Below are positions 45,353-56,200 of a stretch of 58,072 nucleotides of DNA, piece after piece. The notes beneath the pieces were generated by a model. It was not told the DNA's origin. It saw only the letters and a list, made by a program, of their open reading frames with translations, and ran no database searches. The position numbers and the translations under genes are program-made. Position 1 is the first letter of the stretch. The number at the start of each line of letters is the position of its first letter. Source of the stretch: Chitinophagales bacterium (GTDB lineage Bacteria; Bacteroidota; Bacteroidia; Chitinophagales; JADJOU01); NCBI GenBank assembly GCA_030832185.1, contig JAURJQ010000030.1, positions 117,725-175,796 of the forward strand, written 5' to 3'.

Positions 45353-46453
45353 ATGAAATTAAGCGATTATATTCTAATGGAGCCACGCTATAAGTGGGCA
45401 GATGAGAGTGGAAATTTTATTAAACCGACGATTGGTCAAATACTATCTGAATACTTTTATCGAATAAACATATTTAGAGATATTCGAAATTGGTTTCCTC
45501 TCTATGCTTGGTTGTTAGTGCTATTATTGATGCCAGCTTTCCTTCTTTTAATTGTTAAGTATTTGTCTATCGGAAATGCTTTGATTGCCTTTATTTACGG
45601 TATGGTAATTATGGGTAGTCACGGAACTATGTGGTACCATAGATACTCCACTCATAGTGCATTCACTTTCAAAAATAATTTTTGGAAATTTATATCACAG
45701 CATCTCGTGATTAAAGTAATACCTGAGGAGCTCTATGTAGTTTCACACCATGTGCATCATGAAAAATCAGACAAACCAGGAGATCCCTACAATGCATTCG
45801 GAGGTTTTTTCTATTGTTTCCTAGCCGATACGAATCATCAGCTGATGAATAGGGAACTATCTGAAGAGGACTACAATATAGCAAAAAAGAATATTGCGCA
45901 TACAGGTTCAAAAATTAACACTTATGAGCAATACCTGAGATACGGAACTATAGCTCATCCTCTTTACATATTTCTCTCTACGTTTTTGAACTGGATTTTT
46001 TGGGGTACTGTTTTTTATTTTTTAGGTGAATGGATAGGAAGCTATGGTGGCGGACTAGGTATGTTATGCGCTATTTTCGGCGGAACTTTTGTATGGGCTG
46101 TAGGAGTAAGAACGTTTAACTACGAAGGCCATGGAAAAGGAAAAGGAAAAAAAGGCTGGGGAGATTCTGATTATAATCGTTCAGACTACTCTATCAATCA
46201 AGCATGGGCTGGTTATGTTGCGGGAGAGTGGCACAATAATCACCACTTGTTTGCTACGAGTGCTCGAAGCGGATTTCTACCATATCAGTTAGATATACCT
46301 TGGCTTTATGTCCAGCTTTTGTACAAATTAGGAGGTGTAACGGAGTTTCGAGATAACAAGAAGCAGTTCTATGAAAATTATGTTGAACCATTTAAAGTAA
46401 AACATCACTTCAAAGAATCATCAGCTTTGCCTCCTGATCACTCTGCTGCTTAA
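45353..46453 (+). CDS. Fatty-acid/acyl-CoA desaturase
   Basis: Encodes 366 residues, an integral-membrane di-iron desaturase. The three histidine boxes are visible: HRYSTH in MWYHRYSTHSAFTFKN, HHVHH in VSHHVHHEKSD, and HNNHH in GEWHNNHHLFATSA. Membrane segments flank them (about 45-90 and 190-250). It inserts a double bond into acyl chains and so adjusts membrane fluidity. The region FNYEGHGKGKGKKGWGDSDY is a cytoplasmic loop. Regulation by temperature is common for the family but not visible here. Confidence 0.93.
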   Translation: MKLSDYILMEPRYKWADESGNFIKPTIGQILSEYFYRINIFRDIRNWFPLYAWLLVLLLMPAFLLLIVKYLSIGNALIAFIYGMVIMGSHGTMWYHRYSTHSAFTFKNNFWKFISQHLVIKVIPEELYVVSHHVHHEKSDKPGDPYNAFGGFFYCFLADTNHQLMNRELSEEDYNIAKKNIAHTGSKINTYEQYLRYGTIAHPLYIFLSTFLNWIFWGTVFYFLGEWIGSYGGGLGMLCAIFGGTFVWAVGVRTFNYEGHGKGKGKKGWGDSDYNRSDYSINQAWAGYVAGEWHNNHHLFATSARSGFLPYQLDIPWLYVQLLYKLGGVTEFRDNKKQFYENYVEPFKVKHHFKESSALPPDHSAA

Positions 46454-46539
46454 AGTCTAGTTGCTAGTTTGCTTAACGAATTTTAGGCATTCTTCCATTT
46501 TTTTTAGTGTGTTTTCACTGAAATTTGTTTCCATTTAAT

Positions 46540-48249
46540 ATGCAAAGATTTCAATACGGCTATTTATTAAACTTATTGTGGTTAATCATTCCACTATTTG
46601 CGGTTGTTGCTTATTATATGCGCTGGCAATTAAAAACTGAGAAATCTGTATTTAAATCCAATATAGTAAATCATATATTGCCCCACAGAAATGCCCTACA
46701 GGATAGAACAAAGCTTAGCTTATTCTTCATGAGTATAGTATTTCTTATTTTGGCTATAGCTAATCCTCAAATAGGAGTGAAAGGCGAGAAAATCAAAGGA
46801 CAGGGATTAGATATTATGATCCTATTAGATGTATCCAATAGTATGCTAGCGGAGGATATACAGCCTAATAGGATTAGTCGATCAAAGTTTTTCATTACTA
46901 AATTTCTAGATCAGTTAAAGCATGATCGAGTTGGACTCGTTCTCTTTGCAGGGAGTTCTTATTTGCAGGTCCCCTTGACTATAGATTTTACATCGATAAA
47001 AATGAGTATGCCTCTCATTGATCCATCCAATTTTCCATCACAAGGTACCAATATTGGAGATGCAGTAACTATGGCGGGAAATACTTTAGGGCTTACTGAA
47101 TCAAAGAGCAAGGCTATTGTTATAATTACGGATGGAGAGGATCATGATCAAGAGGCTAGTACTGCTATAGAAACTGCGCGTAAAAATGGGATAAAAGTTT
47201 TCGCAATAGGTGTAGGAGAAGAAAAAGGAGCCCCTATCCCAGTAGGTAATGGCGAGTATAAAAAAGATGAAAATGGAAATATTGTTATGACTTCATTTAA
47301 TCGAAGTGTTCTTGAAAATTTAGCTTCCATAGGTAATGGAAGTTTTTATCACCTAGGACAGCAGGGAGATATAGTAGAAGATGTCGTAGCAGAATTGAAC
47401 AAGTTAGAGGGTAAAGATTTCGAAGATTTTGATATGTCTAATTTCAATAGCTATTTCTATTGGTTTGCGCTTGCTGCATTGCTCTTATTGTTTATAGAAT
47501 TTATGCTGCCTAGTATAGATTATAAACAATTTGTTAAAAATATTTCTAGCATAGGATTTGTCATTCTTTTTTCCCTTTCAGCCACTGCACAAACTAAGGA
47601 AATCGAAGCTCAGTATAAAAAGTCAAGAACCCTCATAAGAAATGGTAATTCCAGTTATCAGAATAATAATTTTGATAAAGCTGAGCTAAATTATAGGAAA
47701 GCGCTAGTAATAGATCCTAAGAGTAAATCAGCGAATTATAATTTAGGAAATACACTTTATAGCCAGCAGAAATTTCAGGAAAGTCAAGAATATTATGAAA
47801 AGAGTATTGACAAAAATGATGATAAATTGTCAAGAGCCAGAGCCTATCATAATATTGGAAATACCTGTTTTAAATCCAATCAATTAGAGCAAGCCATACT
47901 GGCATACGAAAACGCACTAAAGTTAAATCCTAGCGACATGGAGACTAAGTATAATCTGGCTATGGCTAAGAAGCAGCAACAGAATAAAGGAGGAGGTAAA
48001 AATGATCAAAAGCAAGATAAAAAAGATAATCAAAATAAAAAAGACCAGAAAAAAAGCGGTGGAAACGGAAACCCACAAGAAAAGCCTGAGGAAGCTAAGT
48101 CTGAACCAAAGCCAGATTATAAATCTATGAGCAAAGAACAGGCACAGCGATTATTAGAGGCCTTAAAAAACCAGGAGCAGAACACGCAAAATAAAATGGA
48201 AGCTAAGAAGACCAAGCCTGAACCTAAAAAAGGGGAAAAGGATTGGTAA
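46540..48249 (+). CDS. VWA-TPR fusion protein, BatB-BatC type
   Basis: Encodes 569 residues. N-terminal membrane segments (about 5-25 and 55-75) precede a von Willebrand A domain with MIDAS DVSNS (about 97-101), then a membrane segment (about 305-325). A second hydrophobic, signal-like stretch ending in SATAQ (about 335-355) leads to four TPR-like repeats (about 365-475) and a Lys/Gln/Glu-rich tail. In Bacteroidota BatB (VWA) and BatC (TPR) are usually separate adjacent genes, and here they are one frame. Role in the Bat/aerotolerance locus is not well defined. ATG 46540 is preferred to TTG 46525. Confidence 0.82.
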   Translation: MQRFQYGYLLNLLWLIIPLFAVVAYYMRWQLKTEKSVFKSNIVNHILPHRNALQDRTKLSLFFMSIVFLILAIANPQIGVKGEKIKGQGLDIMILLDVSNSMLAEDIQPNRISRSKFFITKFLDQLKHDRVGLVLFAGSSYLQVPLTIDFTSIKMSMPLIDPSNFPSQGTNIGDAVTMAGNTLGLTESKSKAIVIITDGEDHDQEASTAIETARKNGIKVFAIGVGEEKGAPIPVGNGEYKKDENGNIVMTSFNRSVLENLASIGNGSFYHLGQQGDIVEDVVAELNKLEGKDFEDFDMSNFNSYFYWFALAALLLLFIEFMLPSIDYKQFVKNISSIGFVILFSLSATAQTKEIEAQYKKSRTLIRNGNSSYQNNNFDKAELNYRKALVIDPKSKSANYNLGNTLYSQQKFQESQEYYEKSIDKNDDKLSRARAYHNIGNTCFKSNQLEQAILAYENALKLNPSDMETKYNLAMAKKQQQNKGGGKNDQKQDKKDNQNKKDQKKSGGNGNPQEKPEEAKSEPKPDYKSMSKEQAQRLLEALKNQEQNTQNKMEAKKTKPEPKKGEKDW

Positions 48250-48329
48250 ATTAAAAATGAAGTTAAGGTTGTAAAAGGATTGTATTAATTTTACCCCTTG
48301 GACCTAGAACATAAAAAACATAAAAAAAC

Positions 48330-50201
48330 ATGTCAGATAGTATAAAGCACGAATGTGGTGTAGCTCTCCTCAAACTCAATAAGCCACTTCAATACTATCT
48401 AGATAAGTATAAAACACCTACCTATGCGCTAGATAAAATGTACCTCATGATGGAAAAAATGAGGAATAGAGGACAAGATGGTTCAGGGATAGCTGTGGTC
48501 AAGAGAGACACACATTTCGGTCATGACTTTATCTATAGAGAGCGAAGTTCGGAGCCCACAAGTCTTCAGCAAATTTTCCAACGCTCCTATGCTCATTTCG
48601 AATCATGTAATGAAGAGCAGAGAAAAGATGCCAAGCACTTATTGCAGCACTGTGAGTCTTTTGGTAATGTGTTTTTAGGCCATTTAAGATATGGTACACA
48701 TGGAGTCAATTCAGAAAAAGTATGTCATCCTTTTTACAGAAAATCAAATTGGTTAACAAGAAATCTCGTCTTAGCAGGCAATTTTAATCTGACAAATGTC
48801 AAAGAATTGATGACCCAGCTGGTCAATCTAGGACAGCACCCGAGACAAAATACAGATACGGTATTGGTTTTAGAAAAAATAGGTCATTTTTTAGATTTGG
48901 AAGTACAGGCTTTATTCGACCAGTATAAAAAAGAAGGCTTAGGCAATCAGGAAATATCTGAAAAAACACAGCGTGAACTCGTGATTGAAAATCTTCTAGC
49001 TCGTGCAGTGAAAGGATTTGATGGTGGGTATAATATAGCAGGGGTTTTAGGCTATGGAGATGCTTTTGTCTTTAGAGATCCTAACGGAATTAGACCATGC
49101 CACTACTATGCAGATGATGAGGTTACTATAGTAGCAAGTGAGCGTCCAGCTATAGCCACGACATTTAATATAGATTATAATCAAATTAATGAATTGCCAC
49201 CTGCACATGCCTTGATTTTAAAAAATGATCAACCACATAAGGTGGTGAAAATACAGGATGAAAAGGAGCGCTTATCATGCAGTTTTGAGCGTATTTATTT
49301 CGCTAGAGGCACAGATGGGACTATATATGGTGAACGAAAAATGCTCGGAAAACTTTTAGCACCCCTAGTATACGAGAAAATAAAGGCAGATTTTAATAAT
49401 ACAGTTTTTTCATTTATCCCCAATACGGCAGAGCTGGCCTATATGGGTCTCATAAAGGGATTGGAGCAGATTTATCGTTCAAACATTCTTTCATCTATAG
49501 ATAAAGATAACACCCGTGAGTTAGTGGAGGGTCGCATAAGAGAAGAAAAACTAATCGTGAAAGATGCTAAACTTCGGACATTTATAACGAATGACCAAAG
49601 TAGAAATGCCCTAGTTTCTCATGTGTATGATATAACGTATAATTCTATTATTCCTGGTCAGGACACTATTTGTATTATAGATGATTCTATCGTGCGCGGC
49701 ACGACATTGAAACAAAGTATTATCAATATTCTCGGTCGATTAAAACCAAAAAAGGTAATGGTGGTATCTTCTGCTCCTCAGATTCGGTATCCAGATTGCT
49801 ATGGTATTGATATGAGTAGATTGGGAGATCTGTTAGTTTTCAGAGCTGCAAAAGAAATATTGTCGCGAAGAAATGAATTGGTTTTTCTAGATGAAATTTA
49901 TCAGAAATGTATTCTTGAAAATCAAAAGTCTTTCACTGAGATTCAAAATATTCTTAAAGAGTTTTATTCTGTATTCGATAATGAGGAATTGACAAAAGTC
50001 GCTGGGGAACTTGTGACGCCTGAAAATGCGACCTATGAAGTAGAGTTGGTATTTCAGACAATTGAAAATTTAGCAATAGCATGTCCAAACGATCGAGGAG
50101 ATTGGTACTTCAGTGGAAACTATGCCACATCGGGAGGTAATCGTGTGGCTAATCAGTCATTTATTAATTATTTTGAAGATAACGGAGAAAGAGCTTATTA
50201 A
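48330..50201 (+). CDS. Long PurF-like amidophosphoribosyltransferase
   Basis: Encodes 623 residues, longer than standard PurF (about 470-505). Cys9 (MSDSIKHECGVALLKL) would become the N-terminal nucleophile after removal of 8 residues. The glutaminase half has RNRGQDGSGIAVV, GHLRYGTHG and AGNFNLTN. The phosphoribosyltransferase half has the PRPP loop IIDDSIVRGTTLKQ (about 448-461). Extra segments (e.g. a Q/E-rich piece around 80-110 and 190-215) account for the length. Bacteroidota often have a standard PurF plus this longer form. True substrate use is an inference. Confidence 0.82.
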   Translation: MSDSIKHECGVALLKLNKPLQYYLDKYKTPTYALDKMYLMMEKMRNRGQDGSGIAVVKRDTHFGHDFIYRERSSEPTSLQQIFQRSYAHFESCNEEQRKDAKHLLQHCESFGNVFLGHLRYGTHGVNSEKVCHPFYRKSNWLTRNLVLAGNFNLTNVKELMTQLVNLGQHPRQNTDTVLVLEKIGHFLDLEVQALFDQYKKEGLGNQEISEKTQRELVIENLLARAVKGFDGGYNIAGVLGYGDAFVFRDPNGIRPCHYYADDEVTIVASERPAIATTFNIDYNQINELPPAHALILKNDQPHKVVKIQDEKERLSCSFERIYFARGTDGTIYGERKMLGKLLAPLVYEKIKADFNNTVFSFIPNTAELAYMGLIKGLEQIYRSNILSSIDKDNTRELVEGRIREEKLIVKDAKLRTFITNDQSRNALVSHVYDITYNSIIPGQDTICIIDDSIVRGTTLKQSIINILGRLKPKKVMVVSSAPQIRYPDCYGIDMSRLGDLLVFRAAKEILSRRNELVFLDEIYQKCILENQKSFTEIQNILKEFYSVFDNEELTKVAGELVTPENATYEVELVFQTIENLAIACPNDRGDWYFSGNYATSGGNRVANQSFINYFEDNGERAY

Positions 50202-50212
50202 TGAATAATTAA

Positions 50213-50369
50213 TAACGAACAATTAATAATGAAAACAGTAAAGGCATTTTTTTAATAGGCGTTCCAATCAAAAATTTATTTGAATGACCTTGATCACTAT
50301 AAAAAATAATTTAATCAAAGTTTTATCTTTAAGAGAATCTATTCATTATTAACTATTAACTATTCGTTA
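50213..50369. repeat. Imperfect inverted repeat flanking a ~108-nt spacer between the PurF-like gene and menB
   Basis: Left arm 50213-50233 begins TAACGAA and ends AATAATGAA. The reverse complement of the right arm 50342-50369 has the same ends with an extra 7-nt unit, because AACTATT is tandemly duplicated at 50351-50364. Only two positions differ otherwise. The interior has no ORF. It may be a small non-autonomous repeat element or a long hairpin. Confidence 0.5.
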
Positions 50370-50375
50370 AAAAAT

Positions 50376-51185
50376 ATGTGGCAAGAAATTAAAAAATACG
50401 AAGACATTTTATTTGAATTCTATGATGGTATAGGTAAAATTACTATCAATAGACCTGAGCGCCACAATGCTTTTAGACCAGAGACTAATTTTGAAATCTT
50501 AGATGCCTTGGATATTTGTCGAGAGGATACAAATATTAATATTATCGTACTAACAGGTGCTGGTAAGAAGGCTTTTTGCAGCGGGGGCGACCAGCAGGTG
50601 AAAGGTGTAGGAGGCTATATAGGCAAAGACGGTGTTCCTCGCTTAAATGTTCTCGATATTCATAAAAAAATACGATCCATGCCTAAGCCTGTCATAGCTA
50701 TGGTGAATGGGTATGCCATTGGTGGCGGTCATGTGCTACATGTAGTCTGTGATTTAAGTATTGCCTCTGACAATGCTATATTCGGACAGACAGGGCCTAA
50801 AGTAGGTAGCTTTGATGCGGGCTTTGGATCTAGTTTTCTGGCTAGGAATGTAGGTCAGAAAAAAGCAAGAGAAATCTGGTATCTCTGTGAGCAATATTCT
50901 GCTTACGAAGCCTTGGATATGGGTTTAGTAAATAAAGTAGTACCAATCGATTTTCTCGAAAGGGAGACCATAAAATGGGCTAAAACTATAATGAAGCGTA
51001 GTCCTATGGCAATAAGAATGCTAAAGCGTGGATTTAATGCTGAGCTCGATGGACAGCTAGGCATAATGGAACTCGCAGGAGATGCTACCTTAATGTTTTA
51101 TCTTATGGAAGAAGCCCAGGAAGGGAAGAATGCGTTCCTTGAAAAGCGTGAACCAGATTTTCAAAAATATCCGAAGTTTCCTTGA
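50376..51185 (+). CDS. menB: 1,4-dihydroxy-2-naphthoyl-CoA synthase
   Basis: Encodes 269 residues of the crotonase superfamily, closing the second ring in menaquinone synthesis. MenB features: [72 protein letters not shown] (key residues, with the Asp of GSFDAG) and MSLYCEQ-like [23 protein letters not shown]. Length is typical. Other men genes are not in the window. Confidence 0.96.
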   Translation: MWQEIKKYEDILFEFYDGIGKITINRPERHNAFRPETNFEILDALDICREDTNINIIVLTGAGKKAFCSGGDQQVKGVGGYIGKDGVPRLNVLDIHKKIRSMPKPVIAMVNGYAIGGGHVLHVVCDLSIASDNAIFGQTGPKVGSFDAGFGSSFLARNVGQKKAREIWYLCEQYSAYEALDMGLVNKVVPIDFLERETIKWAKTIMKRSPMAIRMLKRGFNAELDGQLGIMELAGDATLMFYLMEEAQEGKNAFLEKREPDFQKYPKFP

Positions 51186-51258
51186 TTTAATTAGCTATAG
51201 AGCGACATGTTCTATGAGCCTTTTAAAGAAAAATTAATTCAAAATAAATAGTAGAAGA

Positions 51259-52122
51259 CTATTTCTTGAACATTGTAGCTAGTTTATGAATATAGGCCTC
51301 TTGTACATTTATGGCACAGTATTCACCTCCCAATTTTTTGAAGATAGTCTTCGTATTTTTAAGGTTGTTTTGAATATGAGTCTTCATATGATCTTTAAAT
51401 AGACTAGAGGAAGTGTCTACCCATTCATAGTTCATTTTTTCAGCATTGTATAACTCTACCAGACCTATGTCGGGAAAGTTTTCTTCCATTTGATCATAAA
51501 ACTGTAAGGCATAAAAATCATGCTTCGTACGTGTTATGATGAGTTCTTTTTCGAAATTTCCTCCTTCTATAAAATCTGACAATATGAAAACGGTTGATTT
51601 TTTCTTAATCGTATTGTGCAGAAAAAGCATAGCTTCTCCTATATTGGTCGTGTTTCGGGATGGTTCGATATGGACTAATTCGCGAAGGATGGTTAGAATA
51701 TGCGATTTGCCCTTTTTAGGAGGGATATATTTTTCCACCTTTTCACTAAAGAATATGACACCCACCTTATCATTATTGTTAAGTGCACTAAAGGCAAGTG
51801 TAGCCGCTACTTCATTGACTATGTCTCGTTTGGTTGTATCCATACTACCAAAATAGTTTGATAGAGAAATATCAACCAATAGAATAAAAGTCAGCTCTCT
51901 TTCTTCTTCAAACTCTTTGATATAAGGCTCTTGGCTTCTAGAAGTGACATTCCAGTCTATGGAGCGAACATCGTCTCCATAGCTATAGGCACGCACGCCA
52001 TGAAAAGATATACCTTTACCCTTAAATGTAGAGGTATAATTTCCCGTAAATAGATCTTTACTATGATTGCGGGTTTTAAGTTCGAGTTTACGAACTTTTT
52101 TTATGAGTTCAGATACGTCCAT
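51259..52122 (-). CDS. DUF58 domain protein
   Basis: Encodes 287 residues with the DUF58 signature F-x-G-x(2)-SYGDDVRSIDWNVTSRSQEPYIKEFEEERELTFILLVDIS (key: Y-G-D-D-V-R-x-I-D-W, D-x-S), a VWA-like fold with a partial MIDAS (DISLS). Such proteins are encoded with MoxR ATPases, and the pair is thought to act in protein maturation or envelope stress. The gene lies 5 nt downstream of moxR. Confidence 0.9.
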   Translation of the reverse strand: MDVSELIKKVRKLELKTRNHSKDLFTGNYTSTFKGKGISFHGVRAYSYGDDVRSIDWNVTSRSQEPYIKEFEEERELTFILLVDISLSNYFGSMDTTKRDIVNEVAATLAFSALNNNDKVGVIFFSEKVEKYIPPKKGKSHILTILRELVHIEPSRNTTNIGEAMLFLHNTIKKKSTVFILSDFIEGGNFEKELIITRTKHDFYALQFYDQMEENFPDIGLVELYNAEKMNYEWVDTSSSLFKDHMKTHIQNNLKNTKTIFKKLGGEYCAINVQEAYIHKLATMFKK

Positions 52123-52127
52123 TCGCT

Positions 52128-53126
52128 CTATGGTACTTCTACGGCATTTAGTATTTCAGTGATAATATCGTCGGTCGAAATATTTTCCGCTTCCGCTTCA
52201 TAGGTCAGACCTATTCTATGACGCAATACGTCATAACATACATGTCGCACATCTTCTGGTATCACATATCCTCTGCGTTTCATAAAGGCGTTGGCTTTGG
52301 CGGCCATAGCCAGATTGATAGAGGCTCTAGGCGAACCACCATAGGAAATTAGGTGTTTCAATTTATCCAATTTATTATCAGCCGGAAATCGAGAAGCAAA
52401 TACAATATCTACGATGTATTGTTCGATCTTCTCATCCATGTAGATTTGTTTTACTATTTCTTTCGCTTTGATAATAGCCATTTTATCTACTACTGGCTCT
52501 ATGACTGATCGGTAGTCGCTCGAATTTTGTTTGAGAATCTCTATTTCATTCGCTTTGGTAGGATAGCCTACGATTATTTTCATCATAAATCGATCGAGCT
52601 GAGCTTCGGGTAGAGGATATGTGCCTTCCTGCTCCAGCGGATTCTGTGTAGCCATGACCAGGAAAGGCTCATCGAGTTTGTATGATTGATCTCCAAGGGT
52701 GACTTGTTTTTCTTGCATAGCTTCGAGAAGAGCGGATTGAACCTTAGAAGGTGCTCGGTTAATTTCATCTGCTAGGAGGAAATTAGCAAATACAGGGCCT
52801 TTCTTTACTTGAAACTCTCCTACTTTTTGATTATAAATCATAGTACCTACTATATCAGCTGGTAAGAGGTCAGGAGTAAACTGAATTCGATTGAAAGTGC
52901 ATTTTAACGAGTCGGCCAATGATTTTATTGTCAAGGTTTTTGCCAGTCCAGGCATACCTTCTAGAAGTATATGGCCGTGCGATAATAAAGCAAGAATAAT
53001 CTTGTCAATCATATCCTTTTGGCCTATTATTTTTTTAGCTAACTCTCTTTCGATGACTTCTATAAAAAGACTTTCTTTGTTGACTATTTCATTTAATTCT
53101 CTGATGTCTGTAGCGCTGTTTGCCAT
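52128..53126 (-). CDS. MoxR-family AAA+ ATPase
   Basis: Encodes 332 residues. Walker A GHILLEGMPGLAKTLTIKSL (about 51-70), Walker B ANFLLADEINRAPSKVQSALLEAMQE, sensor 1 PFLVMATQNPLEQEGTYPLPEAQLDRFM, and a C-terminal lid with GGSPRASINLAMAAKANAF. MoxR ATPases act as chaperones for VWA proteins. The obvious candidate substrates here are the DUF58 and the 46540 VWA-TPR protein. A TATATTTG on the minus strand 16 nt upstream is the probable promoter. Confidence 0.95.
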   Translation of the reverse strand: MANSATDIRELNEIVNKESLFIEVIERELAKKIIGQKDMIDKIILALLSHGHILLEGMPGLAKTLTIKSLADSLKCTFNRIQFTPDLLPADIVGTMIYNQKVGEFQVKKGPVFANFLLADEINRAPSKVQSALLEAMQEKQVTLGDQSYKLDEPFLVMATQNPLEQEGTYPLPEAQLDRFMMKIIVGYPTKANEIEILKQNSSDYRSVIEPVVDKMAIIKAKEIVKQIYMDEKIEQYIVDIVFASRFPADNKLDKLKHLISYGGSPRASINLAMAAKANAFMKRRGYVIPEDVRHVCYDVLRHRIGLTYEAEAENISTDDIITEILNAVEVP

Positions 53127-53142
53127 GCTCTATTTTTTATTG

Positions 53143-53150
53143 CAAATATA
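53143..53150 (-). promoter_or_regulatory. -7 promoter element for moxR
   Basis: The minus strand reads TATATTTG, 16 nt before the moxR ATG. Confidence 0.55.
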
Positions 53151-53248
53151 AATTTCTGTTCACCTTTTGCATTATATAAAAAAGATTAACCCATGCAAAA
53201 TATTGTTAATCCTGCAGAAATCATTTAAAAAATAATATTATAATAGTC

Positions 53249-53266
53249 TAGTTTTGATTAATTTTG
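53249..53266 (+). promoter_or_regulatory. Two -7 promoter-like elements before the adhesin gene
   Basis: TAGTTTTG at 53249-53256 and TAATTTTG at 53259-53266 are 2 nt apart and both match TAnnTTTG. The second ends 20 nt before the preferred TTG start (53287). Confidence 0.5.
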
Positions 53267-53286
53267 TAGTAGTCAATTATTTATAC

Positions 53287-56200
53287 TTGAAACGTCCACG
53301 CTTTTTTTACTTTAGTGTATTCATATTTCTATTAATTGTAGGGTCTATAAATGCTACCCACATTGTAGGAGGAGTAATTTATTATGAGCATCTAGGAAGT
53401 AACAAATACAAACTAATTTTCGAAGTTTACCGTGATTGCAGTCCAGCAGTTGTGGTAGGTTATGATGGTACTCCAAGTAATACTCCTAATCAACAATTGC
53501 CCCCATTTTATTTTAGTGTTTTCAGAGGAAATGTAGATAATAATATAGCCGCTTCATTGCCTCCATTTTTCACCAATGCACTTCAGCTTCAAGGCACGGC
53601 ACTAAAAATAAATCCGGTTATTGTCAACCCCTGCCTGAAAGTAGATAAGAATACCTGTGTGGAACGAGGATTTTATGAGACCATTATAGATCTTCCATCC
53701 AATAACGAGGGCTATACTATTCAGCATATGCGCTGCTGCAGAAACGACGGTATATTGAATATTAGAAATCAACCAGGGAACCAAGATAAGCCCGGCATTA
53801 CGCTTCGTACATATATTCCACCACACGGTACTTATCCCAATAATTCAGCTAGGTTTAAAGATTTTCCTCCAATATTTATTTGCGTCAATCAGAGCTTCTA
53901 CTTTGATCACTCGGCTATAGACAAGGATGGAGATCAACTGGAGTATTCATTGACTGCACCACTTGCAGGATTGAATTCAGATAATCCTACTAGTAGGCAA
54001 CAAACATTAAATGTCCAACCTGTTCAATGGTCTAATGGATATAACGTAGGAAATATGATAGGAGGCTCACCACCTATGAGCATCGACCCACAGTCAGGCT
54101 TGTTAGTTTGTAAGCCAGATAGAGTAGGACGATTTGTAGCTTCGGTTATGGTGAAAGAAAGAAGAAATGGTGTTATCATAGATTCATTCGCTCGAGATTT
54201 TCAATATAACGTAGTAGATTGCGATCTGCCAAATGCAGATGTTCCATTCATAAGTGGTACCTATGATCCTAAACAGGATATTGGCACCTATATACTCTGT
54301 GGTGATTTTAATGTAAACTTTAATAATGTAAGCACCAATGCGGATAGATATGAATGGAATTTTGGAGATCCTGCAAGTGGAGTGAATAATACATCTACTG
54401 CTACCAATCCGACACATACATTTTCTGATACGGGTACATTTACTGTCATTTTGCGAGCGTTTAAAAGACGATTAGATGGCCAGCTATGCTTTGATACCAC
54501 GAGGAGGATATGTAAAATTTATCCACGTATAAATGTAAATTTCAACTTTCAGAATCAAGTGTGTCAAGGGAAGCCAGTGCAGTTTACAGACCTGACCTCT
54601 GAGTCTAGTGGTGCTATAGTGAGGTGGGAATGGACTTATGGAAATGGTCAAACTTCTTCTGCTAAAAATCCAATATATACCTATCCAGCTTCGGGAAATT
54701 ATGTGGTCAAACTAAAAGTGACTTCTCAAAATGGATGTATTAGCGATACAAGCATGCCAATATTCTTATATGATAAGCCGAATATACTAGCTACCGTTCC
54801 TAATGGTTGTATAGGTCAACCTATGAATTTAGTGTGTAATGTGACAGTGAATCCTCCTTCCGTAATATCAGGTTACCGATGGACTCTTCCTACAGGCACT
54901 CAATTGACTGCCTGCAATGTTACTTACACTCCTGCCACTATGGCTAGTGGCTCAATAAATTTATGGGCTGTAACTAATTTTGGTTGTATAGATTCTTTGA
55001 ATTTCCCATTTATCGTCAATCCTCTGCCTACCATAAGGGCTTCTAGAGATACGATTTTATGTTATGGTCAGCCTACTCCTATATCCGCCACTGGTGGGGC
55101 TATCTATCAATGGACCCCACCTAGTTTTCTTTTGAATCCTAATGCTGCTGCAACAATTGCTGCGCCTCCTTATCCAGATTCAATCATGTATGTAGTCAAA
55201 GGAACAGATGCGAATCAGTGTTTTAATTTTGATTCGGTCAAGATAAAATTTTATACTAAAACAGCCATTAATGCGGGTCCAGATACCAGTATCTGTCTAC
55301 CACCTAGCACTAATGCTAGAACCTTTGCACAACTCAATGGCACAGGAGTTTTTAATTCAGTCTATTGGTTGCCAGCTAGTACACTGACCAATTCGAACTC
55401 CTCTACGCCAACTGCGAGACCATTAGTAAATACGGATTATATTTTCCATGGCATAGATACCAATAGATGCCTCATGCGTGATACGGTCAGAGTCATAGTT
55501 CTAGACCCGAGATTTAATTTAATTCTTATGGCTGATACGTCTATCTGTCCTAGAGATACTTTTCGGATATTTCCGCATGATCAGGGAGAATTCTCTACTT
55601 ATAGGTGGACTCCTAATTCACCTTTAGCGATTTCGAATCCAAATATTAGAACACCAGTTCTCAAGCCGTTAATTACCGCCCAATATATCTTGAGTATATC
55701 CAATTATTGCTATACGAAAACAGATACGATTATGGTCAATGTTCTGCCTCTGCCAATTGTAGGCTTGAAAGCGCTAGATTCGATTTGTTTTTTGGAGACC
55801 TATCAGTTTCTATCTAACCCTTATCATATCGACTATACATGGACTACTCCGGAACCAAGTTTTAGTAATCGAAAAATTTACAATCCTACAGCTAAGCCTG
55901 GCACTAGTCAAACCTATATTCTGAAAGTCATAGATACGAATACCTGTGTCAATACCGATTCAATTAGACTATTAGTGCATGATTTGCCTTATCTGAGCGT
56001 TGCAACTATACCAAGGTATATTTGCCAAGGAGATACGATAGAGCTGACTGCTTTAACTAAGGAAAAATGTGATTATCTTTGGTGGAAGCCCATAGGGCTC
56101 AGTTCGGATACTGCTAAGACGGTAAAGGCGTTTCCAAAAGACACAACTAAGTATTATATTAAAGCGACCAATATTCATCAGTGTACCTGGACCGATAGCT

